DNA of 64,000 bases, from assembly GCF_000315625.1 (NCBI RefSeq), contig NW_005434640.1:303010-367009 (forward strand). Reading direction: 5' to 3'. The stretch comes from Guillardia theta CCMP2712 (Eukaryota; Cryptophyceae; Pyrenomonadales; Geminigeraceae). The notes below the pieces were generated by a model, which made no database searches, was not told the DNA's origin, and saw only the letters and a list, made by a program, of their open reading frames with translations. Numbering within the stretch: position 1 is the first letter of the stretch; each line of letters begins with the position of its first letter. Shown here in pieces: positions 20,164 to 31,971 of this stretch. The position numbers and the translations under genes were made by a program.

Positions 20164-20837
20164 TCAGTCGCCGTGATCTTGATCATCTTTTTCTTCGGAT
20201 TGTAACGTGGTCCCGCCTATCCAGCAGGGGTTAGTGCTGAGCTTGTTTGAGGCATCCAGTACCATCTCTATGAGTTTCTTGACTGCTGCATCGCTGAGCC
20301 CAAGTTTGAAGGGGAAGATCTCTGCGATAACCTGTGGTCGACAAACGAAAAGTGAAAAGGAGAAAACAATGCGAGGAGTCACAGCTTGAAACAACTTTAC
20401 CTTCCTGCTCAAAAACTCAGCAGTTTTTTCGTTTCCAACATAGTTCGCATATTGCTTGGTTGTTATATAGATTGCTTTGTCTGGAAAATCCCAGTGTTGC
20501 CATTGCCGCGTGCTGGACCCACATAAGAGAAGAAAAAAAAGAAACAGCAACGAAGGTTTAGCAACAAGGGCATCCGACGGCAAAGCAAGGGAGCATCTTA
20601 CATCAGCTTCGGCATCTTAATTTCCAATTCAGCCCTTTCGATCACCTGATCCAAAGTTTGATCAGTGCCAAGCACACAGGTCAGTGTCGCTTCAATCGTC
20701 CTCACTTCTTGCAGCTCCGGGTTCATGTGTCGTGCGAGCTTGTTATAATCATACTGTGTCACAATGCGCGGGAAGACGTTGTTGCCGAAAGATCTGTCAT
20801 CACAAGATCTCTGAATGAAGCGACGCTGCAGATCCAT
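20164..20837 (-). CDS. Unknown three-exon protein
   Basis: Exons 20602-20837, 20401-20512 and 20164-20331 join in phase through introns of 89 and 69 bases, giving 171 residues from the ATG at 20837. The sequence is well-behaved: YDYNKLARHMNPELQEVRTI, VLGTDQTLDQVIERAELEIK, RQWQHWDFPDKAIYITTKQY, then EFLSRKVIAEIFPFKLG and an acidic end (SEEKDDQDHGD). I cannot place it in a family. The coherent spliced reading makes a real gene likely. Exons further upstream cannot be excluded. Confidence 0.6.
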
Positions 20838-21573
20838 GTTGGATCTGAAAGCTCTGCAGGACGTCGCAGTAGCTCTGAGAACATTCTGAAGCTGTTACCA
20901 CATGTCATTTCAAAGTCTCTCCACGCTAGATGAAGGAGGAGAAAGAAAAGAAAGGGGAGGGAGATTTGGAAGGGAATAGAAGAAAACAACAAGCCATGCC
21001 ATATCAATTCCTTTGGTTCGATATAGAAAGAACACGTACAGAGGAAAGGAGGAGAGGAGAGGAGCAAGTTGGAAGGGTTCAAGTCTGTCACAGGTCAACA
21101 TCGAGATACCGAGAGGGGGAAACAACATTTCTGGCTACCACGTATCTTTTTCTTCCACCTCATTCCTTCCTAGCCCCCTCCTTTCCCTCCCTTACCCCCT
21201 CCTCCCAGCATCCTCCTTACACCAACCTGCTGCATGTCGCTGCTGCTTCTGTCTTCAAGCCACTTACAGGAACTTCTCGAGAGTTGGTAGAACTTTTCGA
21301 GTAAATTGAACTTTATCGCAGCCCGGACCGTGCTCGGAGTGACTGGGTCCGGCCCGGCGCCGGGCGGCCCGCGGTCAAACTCATACCGTACAAAAAAACT
21401 CAATAAGTCAAGATCGCCGAGTCAAATTTATCCGAATGCTAATCGACCTCAAAAATCCTCGACCACGTGTCACAGCAACTCCCTTGAAAACAATTTGCCA
21501 TTATAACAGTGACTTGCTCAGAGTCTCAGTGATCGGACCGTCTACTCTGTGACCATCTGGGCCCTCTCCCTTC

Positions 21574-21676
21574 AAGGCTCCCTCTCCCTCTCCCTCTCCC
21601 TCTCTATCTCCCTCTCCCTTCAAGGCTCCCTCTCCCTCTCCCTCTCCCTCTCCCTCTCCCTGGAAGAAAGAAGACC
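21574..21676. repeat. TCCCTC satellite left of the gap
   Basis: Hexamer TCCCTC units interrupted by CAAGGC. Similar units resume right of the gap at 21777, so the gap is most likely a collapsed or unread satellite. Confidence 0.8.
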
Positions 21677-21776
21677 NNNNNNNNNNNNNNNNNNNNNNNN
21701 NNNNNNNNNNNNNNNNNNNNNNNNNNNNNNNNNNNNNNNNNNNNNNNNNNNNNNNNNNNNNNNNNNNNNNNNNNNN
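21677..21776. other. Assembly gap, 100 N
   Basis: Exactly 100 N, a conventional placeholder, so its true size is unknown. Confidence 0.99.
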
Positions 21777-22029
21777 CCTCCCTCTCCCTCAGGCTTACTC
21801 TTCCTCAACGGTTCCTCTGCCTCTGCGCCTCTTACAGGCTCTTCCTCTGCCTCTTCCTCTGCCTCTGCCTCTCCCTCTCCGAGGCCCTCTCCCTCTTCCG
21901 ACTTCAGACGACGGTCAAGAGTTGTTGCCTCAGCACACTGAGGAATTCAGTCACGGATACAGCATTCTCTTCAAGGTATTCTCAGACGCAGGATCACTCA
22001 GCACCGGCCTTGAAGAGCAATGAGTAGCT

Positions 22030-23990
22030 ATGCTGCTCAAGCAACACTCTACTGATGTTGTGGCAAACGTGGATGAGTCGTCAACCCCTCAAGCTCCAGC
22101 ACTCGTCCAGAAGGACGGCTGGGATTTCTTTCCCTACTACTTCTGTGCCGAAACTAGGCCGGAGACGAGGAAGAGAGGTGGGAGAGAGGAGGCTGGAACG
22201 CGGCTCTGCACCTTGCGGCATCCGCAGCAGTCGCTGGAGGAGCAGCAGCAGGTAGATGTCATCCGGAGAGCTGAAGGCGACTACGTCTGTGTTCACTCCC
22301 TCTGCACTTTCATCAATGCAGGGGAATCGACTTCGCTCGCCCTTCGAAACTTGTACATGCAGGGGATCAGCAACTTTGTCAGGGCCATCCCTGGTTCTGT
22401 CGTGAGGCTGTCGGAGCTTCATCTATGCCTGAAAGCTCTGGTACGGGCCCTAGATAGAAATTTGCAAGACATGGAGGAGGAGGCCGAGGATCTGCCCTCT
22501 GCTTCTCAACTCGAACATGTCAAGTCCTTCCATAGACGGGCAAAGGCTCTCGATGACTTGTGGGACTCCCTGGTGGTCAGAGGAGACACTTCGGTAGCGA
22601 CGAGTGCTGTAAGTCAACGAGCAGGTTCTTTCAGTGTGATCCGACATTGCTGTCTGGCAGGTACCGTCGATGCTCCCAACAACTTCCACAGCAGCTGGGG
22701 GTGATTTTCCTCCAGCAGACGAAGGAGATGAGGAGGAGGAGATGTGCTTCCTGGACTCTTCGAGCTCGGATCCAGAGCCCCAGGACGATGCTGCTGCTGG
22801 GGGAGACCTTGTACCGACAGGGTTGAAGTTCCTCGATGGATACGAAAGGAGCTCGTCCGCAAACGAGATTTCACGGATGATATTGAAGTCGCCGCAAGGA
22901 CATGGTTGTAACCAAGTCTCATGCGTTGTGATCTCACAACGAGTGTTCGTGCCCGTCGACTCCTTCATCGACTTCGTCTCAGACAACGTGGAGCCTTGCC
23001 GGAACGAACTGATGGAGCTGATCAAGACAAGTCGTTTTCTTGAAACTGTCATCATAAGCGGAGCTAGCACTGCCGTGATTGCAGCTGAGAACTTGCACAA
23101 GGCACTAAAAGATGTGATTCAGGGGATATGGAAGAGATTCGAGGAACACAGACAAGTGATTCAGCTCAACGAGCACTGGGATCGTTGTGCTTTGGAAAGA
23201 GAGCAGCTTAGTGTCGACGACGCTGTTGACACGTGTGAGAAGCCTAGCAGCAATGACTCCTCGATTGACCGCCTCCTCCTGAACAAGGGCTGTTTGATTG
23301 AAAGTGATAGCCACAGCCCAGAAATAAGCTCGAGAGCTTCAGAGATCAGCGTCCAAGATGACGGGAGGACCCGAAGCTCCAAGTTGAGCATCGAACAAGG
23401 ACGACATGACTCAGGCGTGAGCATGCTGAGCGATACCTGCGAGTCAGAGTCGGGGGAAGGGGGGCTGTTTCGGGGAAGGAGTTTCTTTCCTGTGGCTGGC
23501 GTATGGAGTAGAGTGAGCACACTGGAGCAACGAGTAGAGGAGCAGCACGCGAGGATCAGCAAGTTGGAACGGAAGGTCACGAGAGAAGCGCGAGAGAGCT
23601 CGGACAGTGTGGAGCAGGATCCACTCCAGGAGAGGGCAGTGACGAGGAGACGAAGGGAACACTCCTTGACCTCTGAGACGCCATGGCAAGGAGGAGAAGC
23701 TGGTAGCGCTACCGACCAGAGCCTGCTCCAGCACCAGTTGCAGGAACGTCAAGCCTTCCGACCATCCTCTTACCTCTCGACCAGCATGTCAAACGCTCTC
23801 CATGCGTTACCACGGAGTGAGTTGGGATGAAGTCAGGTGTCAGCTAGTTCCCATGACACTAACATTCATGGCAGGTATCGGGGTTCCACAACCTGGGCTA
23901 TCAAGCCCGTCGGGGCAACGAGAGACGGGTTTCAGATACTTCGGATCTGGGAGATTCTCGATCTTCTTAGACGAGTTTGACCGCAGTTGA
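22030..23990 (+). CDS. Unknown acidic protein with coiled coil
   Basis: Exons 22030-22608, 22661-23816 and 23875-23990 join in phase through 52- and 58-base introns, giving 616 residues. The N-terminal 190 residues are mixed helix (LYMQGISNFVRAIPGSVVRL, ELHLCLKALVRALDRNLQDM). An acidic Ser/Asp stretch follows (DEGDEEEEMCFLDSSSSDPE), then a second helical domain (RNELMELIKTSRFLETV and LHKALKDVIQGIWKRFEEHR), a long Ser-rich region, and a short coiled coil (TLEQRVEEQHARISKLERKV). The last exon ends FGSGRFSIFLDEFDRS. I recognise no family. The architecture suggests a cytosolic scaffold or adaptor, which is inference only. Confidence 0.72.
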
Positions 23991-24129
23991 AAGGAGATGA
24001 GTTGAGCTACGAAGATCGAACATGAAATCTGTTTGCTACCACGAATGGGTCGAAGGCCGTACGACCCCCCTGTGTTAGGACACAAAGACCAGATGCATGC
24101 CAAGCCCACTCATCAACTCTATTGTGATC

Positions 24130-24232
24130 CTCCCCTCCCCTCTCCTCTCCTCTCCTCTCCTCTCCTCTCCTCTCCTCTCCTCTCCTCTCCTCTCCTCTCC
24201 TCTCCTCTCCTCTCCTCTCCTCTCCTCTCCTC
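24130..24232. repeat. TCTCC pentamer satellite
   Basis: About nineteen nearly perfect TCTCC units. Confidence 0.95.
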
Positions 24233-24269
24233 GCCTTGATTAGTCCTCTGGGTAAGCCTGTTAGCTGGT

Positions 24270-24780
24270 TTTCGCGGGAAATTTCTGAGGGTCGTGGCCA
24301 AGGGGAAGGGGAGGGTCCACAAGTATAGGGGAGAGGAGGGGTCACAATCCCACAAAGTTGTCTCTAGAGACGGGTGGGGTCATCAGATATGTTATCAATC
24401 AGGGGGTAGGGGTAAGGACTCTTACATTCTAAGGTACTGATTGGAGGGGGTGTTGGTGCACAGAACACGGTACGGGTAGTCATTAGGAAAAATAAGGGTG
24501 GGGGTTAAGAGGACAGACGGGGGTGGGGTGGGAAAGGAGTGAGCTGTTGGGAAATGGGGGACGACACCATATTGGCTAGAGGGGTAGGGGTAGTAGACAC
24601 ACTTTGTACCGAGGGGGTAAGGTGGTCTCGAAAAGGTAAAACCCCGTCTGGAGGGGTGTTTTGAAGGGATTTTTTTCCTGGAGGTAGCATGGGTGGGTTC
24701 GCTTCAGGGGGTGGGGGTTGTCAGGAGCTCCGGTAGTTGTGGGTACTTGAGGTGGAAGGTGGGGTGGGCAGAGGGAGGTA
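24270..24780 (+). repeat. G-run-rich block, copy C
   Basis: Dozens of G3-G6 runs, including GGGGTAGGGGTAGTAG and GGGGGTAGGGGTAAGG, with very few C runs on this strand. Confidence 0.65.
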
Positions 24781-25035
24781 CAACTCTGCAGAAAATGTCC
24801 GGGAGGGTGCGAGAATGGAGGGAGGGAAGGAGGGAGGGAAGGAGGGAGGGAGGGAGGGAGGAAGTCAGGAAGGCAGAAGCAAGAGAGGAAGAGGGGACCA
24901 GGGTTGAGAACTAGGGACAAAGGAGTAGGAAGAAGGAAAAGAACAAGGAAAGGAAAAGAGGAGCTGGGGAGGGGGCTGGAAGACAAAGTGGGTTGTGTAA
25001 TGCTCACTTTGAGATTCTTTCGCGCAGGACAGGAG

Positions 25036-28000
25036 ATGGTTACGAGTCCGACCATGCAGGAGCCAAACTCCACCCTCCACTCTCCGCGTTACAGCGACTT
25101 CATCCGCGAGCCCTCTTTCGCCAGCTCGATGGGCTCTGTCAGCTGCCTTGAGAGGTCAATCCTGTTGAAGATGGCGAACCTTGTGAGATGCAAGCTTGCG
25201 ATCGAAGCGTTTCCGAGGAAGAACGCCTCCACCCTGTACGAGATCTCTCTTTTCTCTGAGGATGGGAAGTGCATCGCAAAGGTTGGGAAGGCGAGAATGA
25301 GTCAGGGTGATGACTGACAAGGCTGAAGGTCAAGAAATCTTACAAGGAGTTTCAGAAGCTCGAGAGGTGATGAGCAGAGGTTTCACGTGTCAGTGTTGTC
25401 TACTCACGTGTAGGAAAAGGCTCCTGTGTGAAAAGTACTTCTACCTTCCTTCCAAGATCAAGGTTTGCGACCCGCCTTCCTTCGCACCCCACCCTTGATG
25501 CCGCTACCTTCTCCTCAGAACAAAACCCCTATGGTGAAATCGTCCAAGAGGCAAATTGTTGAGAAGAACAAGCAGCTTATCATGTCCTTCATCTCGTACA
25601 CAGATCTCCCTGTCCTCTCCCCCCGTGCAGGCTGATGGAAATCCTTGTAGGACGCTGATCAGCAAGGAGCTACTCGTCACGGACGCGGATATACAGCATT
25701 TCCTCTCCCTCCCTGGCAATCAAACCCAACCTTCTTGCAAGTTCTCGGAGATCGTTCCCTCCTTGAAGCTCGTGAGTCGCGGTCTTCCTTGACCTCCCCC
25801 CCCGCAGTGACGGCTGGAACATGTCAGGCGCTGGAGCATGAGAAGGTCGCGGCAGAGGCGGCAAGGAGGGATGTGAGTGGTGTATGCTGCATGATGCTGT
25901 TACTCTCATCTCAGAACAGTAGCTTCCATCCTTGTCGTGTGTTTGTTCGTGATGACACCAGTGACAAGACGAACAATCAGTGCAGAGTTGATCATTTCAT
26001 GTTCATCACTGCTTCCCCTCTCATCTCCCTGCTGTTCCTCTCTCATCCCCTCTTCGTCTTTCTCCCTCTCGTCTCTGAACGGCCGACAGGCACAGCAGGA
26101 GAGGCTGCGATGGGAGCAGCAGTCGCAAGATCTAGAGGAGATGAGGATGCACAGCCATGTCGCCAAGCACATCTCAGAGGTGAAGGAAGAGAAGGAGGAG
26201 TTGGGCTGGAGGACGGGAGAGTGAAACCTTCGCTTGCTGCGTTTCCAGGAGATTATGCTGGAGCTTGAGAGAATCAAGATCGAGGTTGTTGAGATCGCAA
26301 GTCACTTGTCCATGGATCTGCAGGTAGAGACGGGAGGTGCTGGGACGAAACGATTTCCTGCTCCCATACTCCGGCATCTTTGATGTTTCCTCTCCCCATC
26401 CTCTTCCTCCTCTCCCTCCTTTCCTTCTCGCCACAGAATCTGCTCTCTGCTCTACTCAACTAATCCGTTTTATCCAACCGAACCCACTTCCGTGTTCTCC
26501 TGCATCCCTGCTCTGCTCCTCCCCGTTCCCCATCCCTTCTCTCCTGTCACAGTTCCCCTCTCCACCCTTCCTGATTCGATCTGGAAGGATCTCGAAAAGA
26601 AGCGATCGCAGCAACACACGTTCTTTCAAAGGAAAGCAGTAAGTGTGCTCCTCTCTCCCTCTTACCCTCCTCTCTTGATCCCCTCCCTTCCTCCCATCTC
26701 CCCTCCTTCGCTCCTCCTCCTCCTTTTGTCCTCATCTACTCCTCCTCTTTGTCTACCTTGTGCTCCGCCCACTGACCGCCTTCGGCTCGATAGGAGGAGG
26801 AACTCGGAGGCAACTCGGATCTTGACTCCTCATCCTCCCGGACCGGCTCGACGACGGCAAGTCTTCTCCTGCCCTGCCATGACGCAAAGTTGATTCTGCT
26901 CTGATCCGCAGGTGAGAGAGGCGGCGGAGGAACCCGACGGCCTTTTCGACTTGGGCATCTCTCCTATCAGGTGAGATTCCTTACAAGTGAGTTTCAAGTC
27001 AGAGTGAACGGTCGATGTAGAGTGCCAACAGACGAGTCCTTACACCAACAGAACCAGGTTCTCTCCCTCCTTCCTCCTCCTCCTTCTCCTCCACCTCTCT
27101 TCCACGCTAGTCCCCTTCTGCTACCCCGTCCCCTCTCGTCCTCGACGGCCTTCTATCCTCTATTCCCCACAAGAGGCCCTCTCTCCTCTCTCCTCTCTCC
27201 TCTCTCCTCTCTCCTCTCTCCTCTCTCCTCTCTCCTCTCCTGTCTCACATGGAAGTAATCAGGAGCTTCGTCACGTCGTCTCAAACTTGCGCACAGATAT
27301 CGAGCTCCTGTCTCACGTACGCTATGACCCGCCATCCTTTCCTCTCCCCTACAGTCCTCCTCTACTCTCCTCTCCTCTACTCTCCTCTCCTCTCCTCTCC
27401 TCTCCTCTCCTCTCCTCTCCTCTCCTCCCCTCCCCTCCCCTCTCCTCCTGCTGCACTCTCATCCATCCGGCCTGCAGAGGATAGCAGATCAGAGCAGGGA
27501 GATCATGGAGCTGGAAGAGAAGGTCCGATCGGAGGTAGGAGGAAGCGACAGCGACTCGAGGACGGTAAGAGCTCTTCCTGCCGCTCCCTCCTCTCACCCG
27601 CCCCTCCAGTCTTCCTGCGACCATGAAAGTTGGGACGACCCGATGGAGACGCAGGAAAGGAAATCTCATCTCGTTTGAGCTTTCAGTGCAAGTCCTCCGT
27701 TTGTCTTCCTTTGCAATCTCCATTGTCCTCCTCTCTTCCCCCTCCCGTCCTCCCTCCTCCCTCCTCCTCCTCTTCCCGCCCTCTGCCCGCCTGTCTTCCT
27801 CCTCCTCCTCCTCCTCCATTCTCTCAAATCTTCAACTTCATTGTCTTGTCTTTACCATGTCTTCTAGTCTTCCATACATATCTTTGTCTTTGCTCGTCTC
27901 AAAACATCTTGGAATTCTTATCTGCAGTACAACAGATTTTCCACAATGAGGATGAATTCTACACTTCTCTTGACTTCACGGTGCGTGCAAGTCAAGTACA

Positions 28001-28818
28001 TACAAGCAGCTTACAGACCTGCAGGAACAAGTTGGATTGGGCCTCGTGCTTGAGCGAGGTGAGGCGACGTGAACCAACGAGCACCAGGAGGGAAGGGAAG
28101 GGATAGAAGGAGAGGGGGAGAAACGAAAGGAAATGAGAAGGGGATGGCAGAGGATTGAAAGAGGGGGAGAGGAGGGGAGAGGAGGGGAGAGGCAGGGGAG
28201 AGCAGAGCGAGTAGTCAAAGAGTGTTAGGCAGCAGAGGTGGGGAGCTGAGATGGCGATGACGATGTAGCAGACGAGGAGGGGAAGCTGCGGGTCAAGAGG
28301 AAGCTCAGCGATCAACCGCATGTCAGTCCGAACAACCCTTCCCTCCCCCCCTTCTCGTGCTCCTCCTCCTCGTCGTCGTCCTCGTCCTCGTCGTCGTCCT
28401 CGTCGTCCTCGTCGTCCTCGTCGTCGTCCTCCTCCTCGTCCTCCTCCCCCCCCCCTCAGTGCCGCCCCCTCGCTCCCTCCTGTTGAAACGGGTAACGCAG
28501 GTTAACCTGGACGACGAGGTCCTTCAGCTGGACGGGGAGGAGCTGCAAGGGAGGTCAGCGGGGGAAGTTCAGAGACTGTGCGAGGGGGAGGAAGGAAGCG
28601 AAGTGAAGCTGAGAATTCGGAGATTCCAGCTGAACCCCTTCGACGAGCCGCTGGAGGTCGAAGTTGTCGTTACACGGAGGCAACTTGGAGGAGCGGGAGC
28701 GGGAGCAGGAGCAGGGGCAGAAGGAGCGGCAGCAGCTCCAGGAGAAAAGGAGGACGACGACGATGGCCAAAGGAGCACTAGCTCCTCCCAGATTTCCGAT
28801 CTGATAAAATTCACCTGA
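25036..28818 (+). CDS. PX - coiled coil - PDZ protein, 18 exons
   Basis: Exons: 25036-25281, 25329-25366, 25414-25462, 25519-25595, 25663-25771, 25828-25872, 26090-26179, 26249-26323, 26588-26638, 26794-26860, 26919-26970, 27256-27316, 27478-27564, 27630-27672, 27928-27980, 28007-28058, 28269-28321, 28501-28818. The sum is 1566 bases, 521 residues. The PX part reads ASTLYEISLFSEDGKC, VKKSYKEFQKLERKR, LPSKIKNKTPMVKSSKRQ and ELLVTDADIQHFLSLPG, the phosphoinositide-binding fold. A coiled coil follows (ALEHEKVAAEAARRD, QQERLRWEQQSQDLEEMRMH, EIMLELERIKIEVVEIASHL). Near the end GLGLVLER, then VNLDDEVLQLDGEELQGRS and GSEVKLRIRR form a PDZ domain. Such proteins tether partners to endosomal or plasma membranes. 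Several junctions were chosen by phase and could move by a few bases; 26860/26919 is the weakest. Confidence 0.8.
27180..27240. repeat. CTCTCCT heptamer satellite, intronic
   Basis: About eight units in the intron before the exon at 27256, on the sense strand. Confidence 0.9.
27358..27449. repeat. TCTCC pentamer satellite, intronic
   Basis: Sense-strand pyrimidine repeats in the intron before the exon at 27478. Confidence 0.9.
28350..28456. repeat. TCGTCC/TCCTCG repeat, intronic
   Basis: Tandem TCGTCC-type units ending in a C-run, in the last intron of the PX-PDZ gene. Confidence 0.85.
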
Positions 28819-28987
28819 GATTTCTCAGGAGGAGCAGGAGGAGGTCAGATAGCTGGCGTGTAGCATCCCTTGTACTTTATATCACTGTGACACTAGAAGA
28901 GCTGAAAAAGAAACTTTGTTCGATGGTCTCCAGCAGAGCCCGCGCTGACCAACCGCTCACCCTCCTTCTCTCCAGCTCACAGTCAGC

Positions 28988-31971
28988 TCAGAGCTGGTTG
29001 AAGGACGCCTGGCTCCTGTTCTCCTCATCATCATCCTCCGCCATCAGGTTCACCGCCAGCAGCCTGTCCCCCTCCCGCAGGCCGCTCTGGTACCCGATCC
29101 CCCCCTGCTTGATCCACTTGATCCTCGTCCCCTGCTCGTTGCTGTGCAGCTGCATTCCCAGCTCTCCTCCTCCTGCCTCGAGCTCGAAGCTCTTGACTCC
29201 CTTGTCTCCTCGCGCCACCAGCACCTGCACCTTCTGCCCCGCAGCCGCCCTCCTCCACGTCTCCGAGAAGGCTCTGCTCAGCCGGACAGCAGGGAAGGAG
29301 GAGGCCGTTGACGAGGCCCTGCTGAGCATGGAGCCGCCGAAGGACGCGGCGGCCCCGGCGGCTGACATGGCCCTGGACAAGGACTCGAGAGGGTTCTCGA
29401 TCCGGAGGGAGGAGGTAGAAAACGTCCGCTCGATCTGCCCGAGGGACGAGCGGCCCGTCGGTTCCTTGAGCAGGAGCAGCCAGTGTTCCACCCCCTCCCG
29501 CCTGGCCCCCAGCAGGTGAAAGCCCTTCGTGCTCTCCTACTGCAATGTCAGCAAGAGTCGAGCTGGAAACCAGCTGGGGGCGGCGAGCTTACCTTGAAAG
29601 AGTGCACGACGTCTTCCTCCGAGAGTTCCTTCACCTTCCGCTGCCCAAGACCCACGATCAGATCCCCGACACAGAGCCCAGCAGAGGCCGCGGGGCTGCC
29701 CGGGTCGCAGCTGGAGACGACCGCAGCTGAGAACTTCCCCCTGCGGATGTGGATACCAAGATCTTTGATCTTGCCCTTAGGGAGGTGCACGACAACTTTG
29801 ACAAGAGGGAAGGAGGAGGAGGAGGAGGAGGAGGAGGAGGAGGGAGTGGGGAGAGAGGGCCCCGGCTGCTCTTCGCGGAGGACGAGAAAGACGAGGAAGG
29901 GGTTGTGGGACTCGTAGGAGGCCTCGAGAGTCTCCAGGAGGATGTAGCTGGAGATAGCTTCCTTCATCTCCCTTGAGCTCGGCGCCTCCAAGACCTTCCG
30001 GGGAAGAGACGTCACTTCTTCCCCGAGCTTCAGGCCACTGGTGCGGCTGCCGTCGGCGATGTCGAGGACGACGAGTCGGCCGTCGGAGGATCGGATAAGG
30101 TCGATTCCCAGCTGCTGGCACTCGATGCGCACGGGGTTTGACAGGGGAACGTGCGGAGAGGCCTCGGAAGCAGTGAGGGGAGAGGCTCCTTCCGGAGGAG
30201 GAGAAGAGCGCTTGCCCAGACTCCCGTCGTCATCCGAGTGGACCTGGAGGGCTGGAAGCGCTTTCTGTCGCTGAAGGAGAGCTCGAGAAGGAGGATAGGC
30301 TGAGCTGGCCTCGTGCCCGGGCAGCCGCTGCATCATCAGAGCATCCTTCCCTTCCACATCCTCCTGCTCTGCCCCGAACGCTCCTTGGCCCTTGTCGCTT
30401 CCCCCGGAACGAGTAGGGTGGATCACCTCCTCAAGGATGCTACTCATCGTCACCTGCGGATCTCTCGCCCATGACACGTTCTTCGGTGTCCTGCCAGGCC
30501 CTGACAGGCTCGTCAGAGGAGCGAAGGATGTGGAGGACGGCTCGGAGACAGCTGAAGGGGGAGGGTCCCGAGGCTTGGGCTTCTCCGGTTGGCTCCCTCT
30601 GAAGGAGTAAGCAGCTCTCTTCCTCTCCTGCTGCTCCTGATAGAAGAGAAGGTCCTCGTCCGTCGCATCGTCTGTCTGCAAGTCCCTCAAAGAGCCGCGG
30701 GTGAAGCTGCTCAGCTCCGGCTGATCCAGGTACGCCACAAGCTTCTGGCGGTGGAGGAAGCTGAGAGCAATCACGTGCTCGAGAGCGATGATCGCGCGCC
30801 TGTTGCTGAGCATGCTCGTGACGCACTTGAGATTCTTGCACATCCTCATGTCCTCTTTGATCTGCTTCCTGCTCTCCTGCTTCGCCCAGTGACCGATGAA
30901 GTTGATGAGCTCTTCCCTCGAGTTGCAATGAATCACTTCTCGATGCGTCAGGTTGGTCAGGCTCTCCTTGTACTCCTGCAGCAGCTTCTTCGACCTGTCT
31001 GTCTCCAGGTGCTGTGACAAGCCTCTCGTCTCGTTCAGCGGAGAGTATCGAGAGGCAAAGATCTCAGAGAGTGGCTGGGAGGAGCCTTCACGCAGCAGCT
31101 CCGCTTGCAAGCTCTGAACACAGAGGGGAGGTATCAAGATCTGGATCTCACGCTCGAGCAGCAGGTAGGGAGGTTTCTCCTGGCACATCTTTCTGATAGC
31201 ATCGAAGACATCTCTAGGGCTCCCCTCCCTCGAGAAGAACACGTTCAGTCGGACTTTGAAGCAGCCGCCCTCGTCGGGGTCCACCGAAGAAACAAAGATG
31301 GCGTGGATGGGCAGCGAAAGGCTCTTCGCCACCCCCTGGGAAAACTCGTGGACCGACGACCTCATGAAACTCTCAGCATCAAGACCGCAAACAGTCAAGG
31401 TGACCCTGATAACCTCGTTGCCCTCTGTCTTAGCCGAGCTCGCCCTTGACTGGATTGTGTGCTCGTACCCGCTCAAGACGCTGTTTGTCTTGATATCAGC
31501 TGAGGGTCTGTTGAGAGCTCTGTTCAAGTCGTCGATGAGCTTTCTGTTCTGCTCTTTGATGTTGTCAAGGTCTATCTTGTTGAGCTCGTCTTGCATCGAA
31601 TAATACTTCAACGAGCTGTTTACATTTGCATCCAAGGCATGTAGAACAGAGCTGCTGTAGCTAGTGCCCTTGGCATCTCCATCGCTGTATTTCTGCCTGT
31701 AGCTGTGAACGGGCTCGTTGGTGAAATCGACGACATCTCTTGCTCTCACTTCCGCCTCCTCCACCCTCGTCCCCTTCAGCTGCTGCAACTCGTCCCAGAT
31801 CAAGTCCGATGTCGACCTTGATCCTCTTGCCTTCCACGTCGACTCTCCATCCCCTGCCCTGCCGCGTGTCTCGGCACGATCCTCTCTCCTGCTGCTCGTG
31901 CTCTCACCTCCTCCCATTCCCTTCGCTCTCATCGCCATTGTCGCTCGCCTCACTTCCTCCCGCACGTTCAT
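28988..31971 (-). CDS. Multi-PDZ protein
   Basis: Exons 29593-31971 and 28988-29536, with a 56-base intron, giving 975 residues from the ATG at 31971. The first 480 residues are helical and charged (ELNKIDLDNIKEQNRKLIDD, EELINFIGHWAKQESRKQIK, LSNRRAIIALEHVIALSFLH). A Pro/Ser linker follows. Then come a degenerate PDZ-like region (RIECQQLGIDLIRSSDGRL), a clear PDZ (KIKDLGIHIRRGKFSAAVVS, GSPAASAGLCVGDLIVGL) and a third one in exon 2 (GELGMQLHSNEQGTRIKWIK, YQSGLREGDRLLAVN). A poly-Ser stretch (about 10 Ser) precedes the second. PDZ domains bind C-terminal peptides, so this is a scaffold. It faces the PX-PDZ gene tail to tail with 169 bases between stops. The N-terminal domain is unknown to me. 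Confidence 0.8.

Larger units (their letters stand above)
20838..22029. other. Intergenic with palindromic GC block and assembly gap
   Basis: Contains a GC-rich block at 21310-21385 (GGCCCGGCGCCGGGCGGCCC) and a TCCCTC satellite broken by the gap. Confidence 0.5.
23991..25035. other. Intergenic: TCTCC satellite plus G-run block
   Basis: Satellite at 24130-24232 and the largest plus-strand G-run block at 24270-24780, then purine-rich GGAGGGA units to 24990. A splice acceptor-like TTTCGCGCAG precedes the PX gene start, so an untranslated first exon may lie here. Confidence 0.5.

Noticed and set aside
23444-23752. Minus-strand frame antisense to the 22030 gene
   Set aside because: It lies entirely within a plus-strand exon with good coding character and shows no independent features.
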